A stretch of DNA of 64,000 bases from CAYSDH01 sp964429805 (GTDB taxonomy: Bacteria > Bacteroidota > Bacteroidia > Flavobacteriales_D > JABDKJ01): positions 1 through 64,000 of the forward strand of contig CAYSDH010000007.1 of assembly GCA_964429805.1 (NCBI GenBank), in the 5' to 3' direction. A program made the position numbers and the translations under genes. Shown here one piece after another: positions 9,401 to 16,553 of the stretch. A model generated the notes under the pieces. It searched no databases, had not been told where the DNA came from, and saw only the letters and a list, made by a program, of their open reading frames with translations. Every line of letters begins with the position of its first letter. Positions within the stretch are counted from its first letter, which is position 1.

Positions 9401-10457
9401 GAGAAGTGATTACCTCTACTTGACCATTTAGAGAAAGATCTGCTGTCGATATGTCTGAGTAACGAATGCCATACGTATCTCCAATGAAACTATTTCCATA
9501 GGCCGCAGGTTGGTTGTTGATTTTGCAATTGACGATTGAGTTAAACGTCTGAATATAAAAGATGTCCAAATCGCCATCACCATCTCTGTCTGCAAGAGAA
9601 AATGGTCCTGAGGCATTTGTGGCTGCAGGGGGAGAGCTAAAGAAGCTTCCTCCAAAATTTGGAATAACGAATATCTGCTCTGTATCTGATGAACTGATAA
9701 CGATATCCTTATCTCCGTTTCCGTCCATATCAGCCAATTCCAATTCGTCAACACCTTGGGTACTGTTATTGACAAGGCCACCGGATTGGAAAGAGCCACT
9801 GGCAGTATTGTGGAATATATCGATGCCATCTTGCTCGCTTGAACCAGAAGCAATATCATCAAACCCATCTCCATTCAAATCACCAATCGCCAAGCTATTC
9901 ACACTCATTGCTTGGTCGCTTACTACTACTGGGGTATCAAAATTTCCAAAACCCAAATTGACAAAAAGCCAAATCGAATTGTCTGCAGTGTTGGCCGTAA
10001 TGAGGTCTACATCGCCATCCTGATCAAAATCTACTGCCTGCAGATCGCTTATTCCCATCACTGTAGTTGAAATGAGTGTGCTCGCACCAAACACACCTTC
10101 ACCATCATTGGGCACCCAAATAAGGCTATTGGCATCAGCAGAACCTATTATTAGATCTGTGTCATTATCACCATCAAGATCGGCAGCTGCAATAACACTT
10201 GGCGAATCCGTTGACTCATGTATCAGCCTAGATGGGTTAAACGCATTATTGCCAATATTCTCTGACCAAATGACTCGACCATCATTAGTGGAAGCAATCA
10301 CCAAATCAGGCAGGTCGTCTGAGTCGATGTGTGTGGCCAACGTCTGAATCGGCCCGTCAGGAGCCGAGTTTATATCTTGTCTAGCTCCAAAAGTCTGGGC
10401 AGACAAGGCGGCAGAACATAATACGGTAAAGGTGAGTAGTATCGGGATTGTTCTCAT
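6414..10457 (-). CDS. Giant FG-GAP/VCBS-repeat protein with T9SS sorting domain
   Basis: A 1347-residue secreted protein. After a signal peptide (PILLTFTVLCSAALSAQ), residues about 25-725 are FG-GAP/VCBS-type beta-propeller repeats, each with a calcium-binding-like D-x-D-x-D-G loop (ADLDGDNDTDLIIGSAD, DFDQDGDVDLITAN). Residues 733-829 are four cysteine-rich repeats (listed separately). Residues 833-920 resemble the SdrD B-like carboxypeptidase-regulatory fold (GGVVFHDENENGIQD). Around residue 1055 there is a DPNDKQVQPQG module with LTYLIRFQNLGNAPATDV, the 'DUF11/DUF7619' type. The end (about 1269-1347) is a T9SS sorting domain (ILLYPNPMSGRAYLDL). The C-terminal half is paralogous to the giant protein encoded at 52716-56249. 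It is a likely cell-surface or released adhesin or binding protein; ligand unknown. Confidence 0.9.
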   Translation of the reverse strand: MRTIPILLTFTVLCSAALSAQTFGARQDINSAPDGPIQTLATHIDSDDLPDLVIASTNDGRVIWSENIGNNAFNPSRLIHESTDSPSVIAAADLDGDNDTDLIIGSADANSLIWVPNDGEGVFGASTLISTTVMGISDLQAVDFDQDGDVDLITANTADNSIWLFVNLGFGNFDTPVVVSDQAMSVNSLAIGDLNGDGFDDIASGSSEQDGIDIFHNTASGSFQSGGLVNNSTQGVDELELADMDGNGDKDIVISSSDTEQIFVIPNFGGSFFSSPPAATNASGPFSLADRDGDGDLDIFYIQTFNSIVNCKINNQPAAYGNSFIGDTYGIRYSDISTADLSLNGQVEVITSQYATDLVDVRSQEEGVPFYSQFTICPHSSTHGVTHVDFGDIDSDGSNDVAVSSLYDGHVSIFNKESDQAFAPAGVIQKPEIGSRYAWITDSDANSDLDFLVMGESFWIYYLYQSNGDGTYNETQGSLSSPNSFDQMLYEDVNADGILDIIKWGNDDYYLFYSENELAIYLGNSSGDFDAPISLYSTANYYSGTEVIDFDSDGDEDLLISVGQSILFFENINNTSFTSASQLSVQNWSFFSPSDVDADGDIDLVMDNSIPELLWWENDGNGNFTTSHSIVEFQVPQDVITHDVSGDGVDDILVMALNPASVANGMDPGEHVQVFYLENSGTGTYAAPEAASEIMHLRAGMAMEDMDDDGLEDLVTYSPYSPLVSFFPNLSSGCNDPAACNYEVGVLSDDGSCCYTDCGCTDSQADNYDPAATCDDASCMYQSGCTDTAALNYDPAAVLDDGTCDYEEGCTDQSASNYSASAVEDDGSCLYRIGGVVFHDENENGIQDSNELGLMGQQVLFQPAGVIGFTNDEGSFLFPSVGAGQYTVTILPDSIYPVITTVSEFDVSAGTQNLPDIAFGLNVITPVPDAGMFVFEMFGEGNGVICGSTVPHEVCVYNSGNVPIDISIDYTFDLNYLDSEFPDPIDNVTANTVSMSFMGLEPGSTHCFTLNLETPDGSFIPLTFTNHVALYMTYLGNETLADTVVRDLFLLCSFDPNDKQVQPQGYGDQHFVKPDTSLTYLIRFQNLGNAPATDVLVVDTLDSGLDFNSFDVISGSHSFTTMLDTTSGELQFLFENILLPDSMSDPEGSNGFISYRIKPDEGLPLLTELENTAHIFFDNNPAIVTNTTLSTLYDCSLFDVSFSESGFVLTASEGDSFQWYLDGIAIAGAAEQTFMVLESGNYTVEVSSDFPCSGVSESAFVTDLIEFDDRRILLYPNPMSGRAYLDLRAIADLERMEIIDVRGSVVREAQINGGEILEIDRDELQDGVYLIRLFSPENVHELQLIVQ
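7968..8261 (-). repeat. Four tandem Cys/Asp-rich GCTDxxAxNYdPaA repeats (protein level)
   Basis: Residues 733-829 of the giant protein consist of four consecutive units of about 24 residues with the pattern G-C-[TN]-D-x-x-A-x-N-Y ... D-D-[GA]-[ST]-C. Clear examples are GCTDTAALNYDPAA with DDGTC and GCTDQSASNYSASA with DDGSC. The first two units carry extra cysteines (ACNY, CCYTDCGC). The acidic DD plus paired cysteines suggest disulphide-pinned, possibly calcium-binding mini-domains. This type of repeat is common in marine Bacteroidota secreted proteins. Confidence 0.85.
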
Positions 10458-10464
10458 GGCGTTA

Positions 10465-10541
10465 AAGGTTGTTATACTTTTAAATATAACATTTTCACCA
10501 CGAAAGCAGAAAAGATAACGTGTAAAGCCATTAACAACCTT
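10465..10541. repeat. Inverted repeat in the gap upstream of the giant gene
   Basis: AAGGTTGTTA (10465-10474) is matched by its complement TAACAACCTT (10532-10541), giving perfect 10-bp arms. Nested at its left edge is a second palindrome, TGTTATA/TATAACA (10470-10476 and 10485-10491), around an 8-base spacer. This could be an operator, a terminator for the upstream minus-strand gene without a clear T-run, or chance in an AT-rich gap. Confidence 0.4.
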
Positions 10542-10548
10542 ACTACCT

Positions 10549-11244
10549 CTACGTTGTCTTTTCCTCCCTCAACTGCTCGACCATTCCTGACACGATGAGC
10601 AACTGTGCTAGGCCATAGCTGGCGAGCACCAAGGCTTGGGAATGAGGCAGGTCGTCTATAAACTTGTTCCAAGCCAACAAGGAGTCTGACGCGACAAATA
10701 ACAGCGCGCCAATAGCTACCCATAAAAAGCTCTTGTAGCCCACTTTCAGTTGTCTATTAAAGGCCAGAATGAGCATGAGCGTGATAGTCGCCATGTAAAT
10801 CGTGAGAGGTAGTAAGATGTCTCTGGCTACGGGTTGAAGTTGCTTCCACATCCAAAAGGCAAAGAGCCCAGAGAGAAACATGAACCAGGGGTGTCTTCTA
10901 ATAAAACTGATCTCAATCAACTCGATGCTCTGCTTCGTAAACAGCACACAGTACATTGCGTGAGCAAGCAAAAAAGCACCAAGGCCCAGCATAAACGTTT
11001 GGTCCGTTTCTACCATCATAAGCGCTATGTCACCGCACATGGAGAGGACAATAGCAAGCATCAGCATCCACTTCAACCATGTGCCAATGCCGCGAGTAAA
11101 CGCCAGCACATAGACCAAAAGCGAAGCCATAATGGCCGGTTTGGCAGTAAGGTGAATCATCGGGATATCCCAACGGTAATAGCTACCGACTATCGCAGTG
11201 ACTAGTATGAGTAAGAAAATGACTAGAAAAGATCGACTCCTCAT
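10549..11244 (-). CDS. YhhN/TMEM86-family membrane protein (lysoplasmalogenase-like)
   Basis: A 231-residue integral membrane protein with about eight hydrophobic segments. Family hallmarks are present: KPAIMASLL in the second segment, the SMCGDIALM motif, the GLGAFLLAHAMYC helix, the GALLFVASDSLLAWNKF motif and the final YGLAQLLIV. The YhhN family includes the mammalian lysoplasmalogenase TMEM86, which hydrolyses the vinyl-ether bond of lysoplasmalogens; the bacterial role is less clear. The gene is the third of a compact minus-strand operon, starting 2 bases after the stop of the M14 deacylase gene. Confidence 0.85.
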   Translation of the reverse strand: MRSRSFLVIFLLILVTAIVGSYYRWDIPMIHLTAKPAIMASLLVYVLAFTRGIGTWLKWMLMLAIVLSMCGDIALMMVETDQTFMLGLGAFLLAHAMYCVLFTKQSIELIEISFIRRHPWFMFLSGLFAFWMWKQLQPVARDILLPLTIYMATITLMLILAFNRQLKVGYKSFLWVAIGALLFVASDSLLAWNKFIDDLPHSQALVLASYGLAQLLIVSGMVEQLREEKTT

Positions 11245-11246
11245 TT

Positions 11247-12158
11247 CTACTTGATGATGAAGAATCCGTCAGTACCTTCTTTCTGATAGAGCGGCATAAA
11301 GATGCGGCCATCATGCTCAGACACGATTTCACCGTGAACGTCTTGAGCCAAGACCTCTCCCTTTTTGATGGTCTGAAAGTTTTCGAAACCTGGCTTCATG
11401 GCAAATTCTCGCTCCGGGCTCACCACTTCTCTGTGCACTACCTTAAACAGGTTCTCATCAAGGCCTTCGTCTAGCGCATTCCAGCTTATGGCCTGAGTCA
11501 TGTCTAACTCTGCCAGCACCTGCTTCACAAAGCAACGATGGTTGCGCACCGCATTTGGACTACTATGCTGACCCGCCTCAAATGCCACAGACACATGCCC
11601 TTTGGCACTGGCGTAGTTTAGTAAAGGCCCTTCGATGTATTCTTCGATACCAAGCACTGCTGGTATGTTAAATTTCTTGACAAAACCACGGTTTGCCGCA
11701 GTGTCGCTGACACTCATAAAGGGCATGCTCTCGCCAGATGTTGTGTGCAGGTCTATGAAGTAGGTCTCTTGGTCGCCATTCATAAATTCCTTCATGTGCG
11801 AGAGGAGTTCGACTTGCTCTGCAGATTCTGCCCAGTTCATCTCTCCATTGAGCTCCTTGCGCGTTAGCTTACTTATGCGCTCTTCTGTCCATAGTCTATT
11901 GAGGTCTCGGTCCATAAACCTGCGGCCTGACTCAAGGGCGCTCATATTGCCTATCAGAGCAAGTATCTCACCTTTGATGTGTCTCGATTCTAGTCGAGCT
12001 AAGACTTCTTGGAGGGCTATTATTCCGGAAGGTTCGTTGCCGTGTATGGCTGCAATAAAGACTACCCGCGGACCCGGCAAGTCACCCTTGATGTGGGCGA
12101 TGACACGCTCTGTCTCAATCCTCAACGGACCGTAAGAAAAACTGCAACTCTTGTTCAA
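11247..12158 (-). CDS. M14-type succinylglutamate desuccinylase/aspartoacylase family protein
   Basis: A 303-residue zinc amidohydrolase-like protein. The zinc site is visible: AAIHGNEPSG (His and Glu ligands) and the downstream third ligand in FIDLHTTSG. RDLNRLWTEE is the conserved arginine-containing substrate loop. A C-terminal beta domain (EFAMKPGFENFQTIKKGEVL) matches the AstE/AspA fold. These enzymes cleave N-acyl amino acids such as N-acetylaspartate or N-succinylglutamate; the actual substrate is unknown. The start codon is TTG and overlaps the TGA of the upstream GCS2-CBS gene by 4 bases (TTGA), so translation is probably coupled. Confidence 0.87.
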   Translation of the reverse strand: MNKSCSFSYGPLRIETERVIAHIKGDLPGPRVVFIAAIHGNEPSGIIALQEVLARLESRHIKGEILALIGNMSALESGRRFMDRDLNRLWTEERISKLTRKELNGEMNWAESAEQVELLSHMKEFMNGDQETYFIDLHTTSGESMPFMSVSDTAANRGFVKKFNIPAVLGIEEYIEGPLLNYASAKGHVSVAFEAGQHSSPNAVRNHRCFVKQVLAELDMTQAISWNALDEGLDENLFKVVHREVVSPEREFAMKPGFENFQTIKKGEVLAQDVHGEIVSEHDGRIFMPLYQKEGTDGFFIIK

Positions 12159-14020
12159 ACCTTTACCTTAAGGCTGCGAATATCACTTTTCGTGATGATC
12201 CCTACAAGTTGCTTGTCCGCTACCACAGGAAGGCTACTGAATCCGGTGGAGTCCATGGTTTCTCTGGCTTTTTCGAGCGAACACTCTGGCCCAATCCGCT
12301 CATTGTCTTTTTTCATGAATTCTTGCACCACCTGATCATCACGGTCACGCATGTCGCATTGCCCTAGTGAGATAATGCCGACTAACTCTCCGCGCAAGTC
12401 TTCTACAGGTAGTGTAGTGAAGTCATGCCACTTCATAAGTTTCTCTGCAAACAGTAACAAGTCATCTTCACGCACGGTGATTAGGCTTGATGTCATGACG
12501 CTATCTACGCGCTCATATCGTGCAGGAATTTGATGCAATACTTTACTCTCTGCCAAGTCCCACTCATGGACTGGCGACCCGCTTCGCTCCAGGTCATGCA
12601 TGGCCTGCGTGATGATCAGTGTGCTCTCATCGACACTGTGGTCGTGACGCAGGTTTCTAAGACTATCAATAATCCAGTCTGCACCTGTTCGTTTTCTCAG
12701 CGTGCGCTCTTGTATGGTGTTTAGGTATGGCCCGTATTCTTCTGAAGGCACACCCATGCGCTTGAGCCCTTCTTCGCTCTGGGGTATGAGCACGTCAGTG
12801 ATCAGTTTGTGGGTGTCATAGTTCTTGCCAAACCACTTAAACTCGTTAGACAGTCCATTTCGGGCAGCCTTCAAAAAATTGCTTCTTACATCTTGAAAAG
12901 AGAAGTGCTTTTCCCAATCACCGCGACTCGTTTCAGGCATATTGACCATCAGGCCTGCCCAAAATGCGGTGTTGGCCATTTCATCATGCGCAGTCGGTCC
13001 AGAAGGCACGTATCGATTCTCTATTCTGAGGTGCGGTATTCCTCCACCAACACCATAGCAGGCACGATTCCACTTGTAAATGGTCCCGTTATGCAGGTTC
13101 ATGGCCATGAGGTCAGGCACACCTCCATTTTTCAGCACATCTAAAGAATTCTCTGAGATTGAAGCTGAAATAATGAGGTCGTACAACGACACATCGTCTT
13201 TAAATATTTGAGCAGCCGAGTCGTGCAGGTACTTGTGTCCAAAGGCCACGCGGGGCTGACGATCGCGTATGTAGTTGCCCGCGTGTCTGATGTCAATACT
13301 TTGTCTGAATAGTGCTATGCGAGTTTCGCTCCACAGCTCTTTGCCAAGCAGAATGGGTGAGTTGACAGAGGCCGCCAAGACTGGCGCGCTCACTATTTGC
13401 GACCAATTATACTTGTCGGTAAACTCGTCTGGATCACATTGAAGGTGAATCTGGAAACTGGTATTGCAGGCTTCAAAAAGGATGCTGTCATGACGCAGCG
13501 ACACCTCATCCACTCCCTCAATGTTTAAGACAAAATCCTCTCCTCGATGTTCTTTCATCGTCTTGTCCAAGATCTTGTATCTCGGATTTGGCGACATATA
13601 TTTGAAGTCAAGCTCACTCTTGCGGATGGTCGGTAAAATACCGGTCAAAATCACTTTATTATCTAATTCCTTCGCCTTCTGATTAGCCAAGTCTAGCAAG
13701 TGATTAAGTTGACCCTCCATCTTGCTGAAGCAACCTTTGGTAAACTCATATGGGTCTAGATTAATCTCAAGATTCCACTGCGCGAGCTCAGAGGTGAAGT
13801 GCTCGTCTGTGATTCCTTCAAGTATACTCGGGCCAGTCATGGCTGGTCTAAGGTCTGGACCAACTAAGCAGAATTCTTGCTCGGCACCGAGCCGTGTAAT
13901 TCCTTTTTCAATCATCCCGTCATTGATCATCGTTTCTAATGACTCGATGTCGTCAAGCAGGTGTTTGAGAAATTCCTTCTTCTCTTCTGAGTTTAGTTGA
14001 CTAATTCGTTGATCTCCCAT
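12155..14020 (-). CDS. GCS2-like carboxylate-amine ligase fused to a CBS-domain pair
   Basis: A 621-residue protein. Residues about 30-440 resemble the glutamate-cysteine ligase type 2 (GCS2/YbdK) fold, with LGAEQEFCLVGPDLRPAM early on, SLRHDSILFEACNTSFQIHL and the GVGGGIPHLRIENRYVPSGP segment. Residues about 495-615 are two CBS motifs (DSVMTSSLITVREDDLLLFA; FSSLPVVADKQLVGIITKSD) that usually bind adenosine nucleotides and regulate the attached enzyme. An ATG 16 codons further upstream (14068) would lengthen the protein; the MGDQRIS start was chosen because homologues I know begin MG-x-x-x-V. It probably ligates an amino acid or peptide carboxyl to an amine with ATP. Head of a three-gene operon. 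Confidence 0.82.
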   Translation of the reverse strand: MGDQRISQLNSEEKKEFLKHLLDDIESLETMINDGMIEKGITRLGAEQEFCLVGPDLRPAMTGPSILEGITDEHFTSELAQWNLEINLDPYEFTKGCFSKMEGQLNHLLDLANQKAKELDNKVILTGILPTIRKSELDFKYMSPNPRYKILDKTMKEHRGEDFVLNIEGVDEVSLRHDSILFEACNTSFQIHLQCDPDEFTDKYNWSQIVSAPVLAASVNSPILLGKELWSETRIALFRQSIDIRHAGNYIRDRQPRVAFGHKYLHDSAAQIFKDDVSLYDLIISASISENSLDVLKNGGVPDLMAMNLHNGTIYKWNRACYGVGGGIPHLRIENRYVPSGPTAHDEMANTAFWAGLMVNMPETSRGDWEKHFSFQDVRSNFLKAARNGLSNEFKWFGKNYDTHKLITDVLIPQSEEGLKRMGVPSEEYGPYLNTIQERTLRKRTGADWIIDSLRNLRHDHSVDESTLIITQAMHDLERSGSPVHEWDLAESKVLHQIPARYERVDSVMTSSLITVREDDLLLFAEKLMKWHDFTTLPVEDLRGELVGIISLGQCDMRDRDDQVVQEFMKKDNERIGPECSLEKARETMDSTGFSSLPVVADKQLVGIITKSDIRSLKVKV

Positions 14021-14101
14021 CTGTCTGGTAATTAATGGTCTGACGTAAATATGAGCAAAATAGGCCATCTATCAAAGCGTGAAAGCCTGTTCTCAAAAGG
14101 A

Positions 14102-14109
14102 TACCTTTG
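14102..14109 (+). promoter_or_regulatory. Probable -7 promoter element of the DUF4286-rsmA operon
   Basis: TACCTTTG (TAnnTTTG type) lies 18 bases before the DUF4286 start in the gap between divergently oriented genes. No clear -33 TTTG is seen at the expected distance. Confidence 0.5.
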
Positions 14110-14127
14110 ATCTAAATCTAAAGAAAC

Positions 14128-14445
14128 ATGATCCTCTATAATGTGACCATCAACATAGACCATGATGTGAAAGCTGAATGGCTGGAGTGGATGAATACCA
14201 AACATATACCTGATGTGATGGCCACAGGTAGTTTTAAAGAGTGTCGCTTGACCAAGGTTATCGCTGATGACCAGGGTGGCGAAACCTACTCGGTGCAGTA
14301 TCTCTGTGAGAATATGGAGCTATACATGGCCTATCAGAAAGACCATGCCCCGGCCCTACAAAAAGAACATAGCGCCAAGTATGAGGGCAAGTTTGTGGCG
14401 TTTAGAACCATGCTTGAAGTGATGCAGATACATGGTCAGAGCTAA
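14128..14445 (+). CDS. DUF4286 family protein
   Basis: A 105-residue soluble protein of the DUF4286 family, beginning MILYNVTINIDHDVKAEWLE and containing the conserved WMNTKHIPDVMATGSF. It has a predicted ferredoxin-like (dimeric alpha-beta barrel) fold like that of small stress-responsive or antibiotic-monooxygenase-type proteins. No catalytic residues can be assigned. Its coding region overlaps the start of rsmA by 14 bases, so the two are in one operon; the function is unknown. Confidence 0.88.
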   Translation: MILYNVTINIDHDVKAEWLEWMNTKHIPDVMATGSFKECRLTKVIADDQGGETYSVQYLCENMELYMAYQKDHAPALQKEHSAKYEGKFVAFRTMLEVMQIHGQS

Positions 14446-15190
14446 AAAACATCTTGGTCAACATTTTTTAGATGACAAGGGCATTGCCAAAGCGATAGTC
14501 GACTTGTTGTCTGATGAGTGCAGCACTGCGCTAGAGATTGGCCCAGGGGAAGGTGTACTCACCGAATTTCTGTTGGAAAGAGAGAACCTGCACACCCATG
14601 TAGTTGATGTAGATGATGAGTCCATCGAGTTTCTGCATGAGCGATTTCCCAACTTAAAGGGCCGTATACATCACGCTGACTTTTTAAAAATGGACCTCAG
14701 TCCCTTTGGTGAGCAGGTCGCTGTAATCGGGAATTTCCCCTACAACATTTCGTCTCAGATTCTATTTAAAGTCTATGAGGATCGAGACCGTGTGCCTGAG
14801 GTAGTGGGCATGTTTCAGAAAGAAGTAGCCGAGCGTATTGCCTCTGGTCCGGGTAAAAAAAGCTACGGTATACTCAGCGTGCTTCTTCAGGCTTTTTACG
14901 ATATCAGTTATGAGCTAACTGTGCCCGAGCATGTGTTTAGGCCTCCGCCAAAAGTAAAGTCTGGCGTGATTAGGCTAAAGAGAAATACACGGACAAGCCT
15001 GCCCGTAGAACCCAAGTTTTTTAAAGCGGTGGTGAAAACGGCTTTCGGTATGCGCAGAAAGACTTTACGTAATTCGGTCAAAGGACTACTCAGAGGGCGA
15101 GAATTGCCCGAAGAGTTTTTAAACGAACGACCTGAGCAACTGGATGTAGACGCTTTTTTGAGGCTCGCAGTTTTTCTAGCTGAGGGGTGA
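14432..15190 (+). CDS. rsmA: 16S rRNA (adenine1518-N6/adenine1519-N6)-dimethyltransferase
   Basis: A 252-residue KsgA/RsmA, which dimethylates the two adjacent adenines of helix 45 in 16S rRNA late in small-subunit assembly. SAM-binding motif I is LEIGPGEGVLTEFLL; the catalytic motif IV NFPYNISSQ is present (NLPY in E. coli), and the C-terminal helical domain has AVVKTAFGMRRKTLRN. It begins MVRAKKHLGQHFLDD, as expected for the family. It is translated from within the end of the DUF4286 gene. Product length is close to E. coli KsgA (273). Confidence 0.96.
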   Translation: MVRAKKHLGQHFLDDKGIAKAIVDLLSDECSTALEIGPGEGVLTEFLLERENLHTHVVDVDDESIEFLHERFPNLKGRIHHADFLKMDLSPFGEQVAVIGNFPYNISSQILFKVYEDRDRVPEVVGMFQKEVAERIASGPGKKSYGILSVLLQAFYDISYELTVPEHVFRPPPKVKSGVIRLKRNTRTSLPVEPKFFKAVVKTAFGMRRKTLRNSVKGLLRGRELPEEFLNERPEQLDVDAFLRLAVFLAEG

Positions 15191-15221
15191 GAAGGGGTTT
15201 TTGAAATGCCGCCTTTATTCC

Positions 15222-15246
15222 GGTCCCTTCGACTAGCTCAGGGTCC
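15222..15246. repeat. Degenerate copy of the CTTCGACTACGCTCAG-type palindromic element
   Basis: The gap after rsmA (15191-15313) contains CCTTCGACTAGCTCAGG, flanked by GGT and GTCC. It resembles the interspersed palindromic sequence CTTCGACTACGCTCAG that I know from Bacteroidota and other genomes, with one base missing in the centre. Only this copy is seen in the window. The rest of the gap holds nothing recognisable. Confidence 0.4.
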
Positions 15247-15313
15247 TAACTTTTGATGTCTGTTTGGGATGGAGGACGGTTCAATGAAAATTAAAGGTGA
15301 AGAACTCAAAGAG

Positions 15314-15610
15314 TCAGCCTTTATCGTCTATGACCTTTGGCACTTTGAAGTAATAAGAGTCGGCATTTGGCGCATTTTTAAGGGCCTCTTCGCGGCTTGT
15401 ATCGCTTGTTACCACATCTGGACGCAGACGATTGACCTCGTCAGTCATGTAGATGAGTGGCTCAACCTGATCTGTATCTAGCTCGTTGAGTTTATCTATG
15501 AAGTCGAGCATGGCATTCATGTCCGCCTCAATCTGCTTTTTAGCCTCGCCACTAAATTCGAGCTTGGCCAAGGTGCTGATGCGGTCTATGATTTGTTCAT
15601 CAATCTTCAT
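15314..15610 (-). CDS. gatC: Asp-tRNA(Asn)/Glu-tRNA(Gln) amidotransferase subunit C
   Basis: A 98-residue GatC, starting MKIDEQIIDRISTLAKLEF and containing the conserved LDFIDKLNELDTDQVEPL and VNRLRPD segments. GatC is the small stabilising subunit of the GatCAB transamidase that makes Gln-tRNA(Gln) and Asn-tRNA(Asn) from mischarged tRNAs. The gatA and gatB genes are not in the window, so it sits apart from the other subunits. Its start overlaps the end of plsC by 11 bases on the same strand, suggesting co-transcription. Confidence 0.95.
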   Translation of the reverse strand: MKIDEQIIDRISTLAKLEFSGEAKKQIEADMNAMLDFIDKLNELDTDQVEPLIYMTDEVNRLRPDVVTSDTSREEALKNAPNADSYYFKVPKVIDDKG

Positions 15611-16379
15611 GCTGCGAATTTAAGGGTTTAGAAAGTCCGCGCTTAACTAGGGGGCCATTAATCACATCATAGACCTTGTCTCTCAGTGGAGCAATATCCA
15701 TTAGGTCCATGCCCTGAGTGATGATGGGCTCGTGAATCTGTATCTCGCACCTTCCGGGACTTGCGGCTGTGGTAAAAGGAAAAGGGTCTCCCAACCTGCG
15801 GTGATTATCAAAAAAGGTGATGGGTAAGATGGGCACCTGTTTGGTCAGCGCCATTTTGAAAGCACCGTTTTTTAAGCGACACATTTGAGGCGTGTCTTCT
15901 GGGATTTTTCCTTCTGGAAATATGCCAATAGATATGCCATTATCAATGGCCTCCATGGCTTCGTCAAGTGACCTGCGCGCCTCCATGCTATTGTTTCTAT
16001 TGACTGAAATGTCCGCACCCATTTTGAAAAAGATGCCAATCATGGGCCACTTCCTCAACTCCTTCTTCCCAATGAATTTGAACCAGTCTTGCACCGCTAC
16101 ATACATGTACACGATGTCCACATAAGACTGATGGTTGATGCAAATGATATATGGACGGTCTCTGGGTATGTGCTCGCGGCCGTGAATCTTAAAGCGTGTA
16201 AATATCACAGCGCTCAATATCTTACACCATAGCACCTTAAACTTAAAGGCGCGCTCATGACGAGACTTGTCTTTGAGCAAATAATAAACATAAGGATAGA
16301 ACAGCGCATAGAGCAAGAGGAACCAGGCCAGCATATAGAGCTTCCACAAATATCTGAATGGGGCAAGGATGTACTTCAT
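15600..16379 (-). CDS. plsC: 1-acyl-sn-glycerol-3-phosphate acyltransferase
   Basis: A 259-residue PlsC-family acyltransferase that adds the second acyl chain to lysophosphatidic acid at the inner membrane. The catalytic H(x4)D motif is INHQSYVD and the glycerophosphate-binding loop is IFPEGKIPED. Two hydrophobic segments lie in the first 40 residues (LYMLAWFLLLYALFYPYVYY). A longer open frame runs upstream to 16598, but the ATG at 16379 gives a normal N-terminus (MKYILAPFRYLW) and follows a TATTTTCG box by 12 bases. First gene of a two-gene unit with gatC. Confidence 0.93.
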   Translation of the reverse strand: MKYILAPFRYLWKLYMLAWFLLLYALFYPYVYYLLKDKSRHERAFKFKVLWCKILSAVIFTRFKIHGREHIPRDRPYIICINHQSYVDIVYMYVAVQDWFKFIGKKELRKWPMIGIFFKMGADISVNRNNSMEARRSLDEAMEAIDNGISIGIFPEGKIPEDTPQMCRLKNGAFKMALTKQVPILPITFFDNHRRLGDPFPFTTAASPGRCEIQIHEPIITQGMDLMDIAPLRDKVYDVINGPLVKRGLSKPLNSQHED

Positions 16380-16391
16380 AGAGCTGTGGGG

Positions 16392-16399
16392 CGAAAATA
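16392..16399 (-). promoter_or_regulatory. Possible -7 element of plsC
   Basis: Read on the minus strand, TATTTTCG, a TAnnTTTG-type box with the TTCG variant seen elsewhere in the window, ends 12 bases before the plsC ATG. It supports the short start. Confidence 0.42.
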
Positions 16400-16525
16400 C
16401 AATTCCGCCACTGATGAAGACTAAACAAATATGATGTGTCAATAGCACATCATGAGCAAGGTAGTAGGATTGTCTGCGCAGAATTATTCTTTTACCGCGT
16501 CTCGATGCTATGGCTTGAGTCCTCT

Positions 16526-16533
16526 TATATTTG
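16526..16533 (+). promoter_or_regulatory. Possible -7 element of trpS
   Basis: TATATTTG (TAnnTTTG) ends 20 bases before the chosen trpS ATG and lies inside the longer upstream open frame. That makes the longer start unlikely. No -33 box is evident. Confidence 0.45.
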
Positions 16534-16553
16534 ACCTCAGAATAGACAACAAA

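Noticed and set aside
14020..14068. The upstream ATG at 14068 as the GCS2-CBS start
   Set aside because: Homologues that I know begin at the downstream MG-type start; the 16 extra residues show no signal or domain feature.
15269..15481. A 70-residue plus-strand open frame across the gatC region
   Set aside because: It is antisense to gatC, which is clearly real, and has no recognisable sequence features or start signals.
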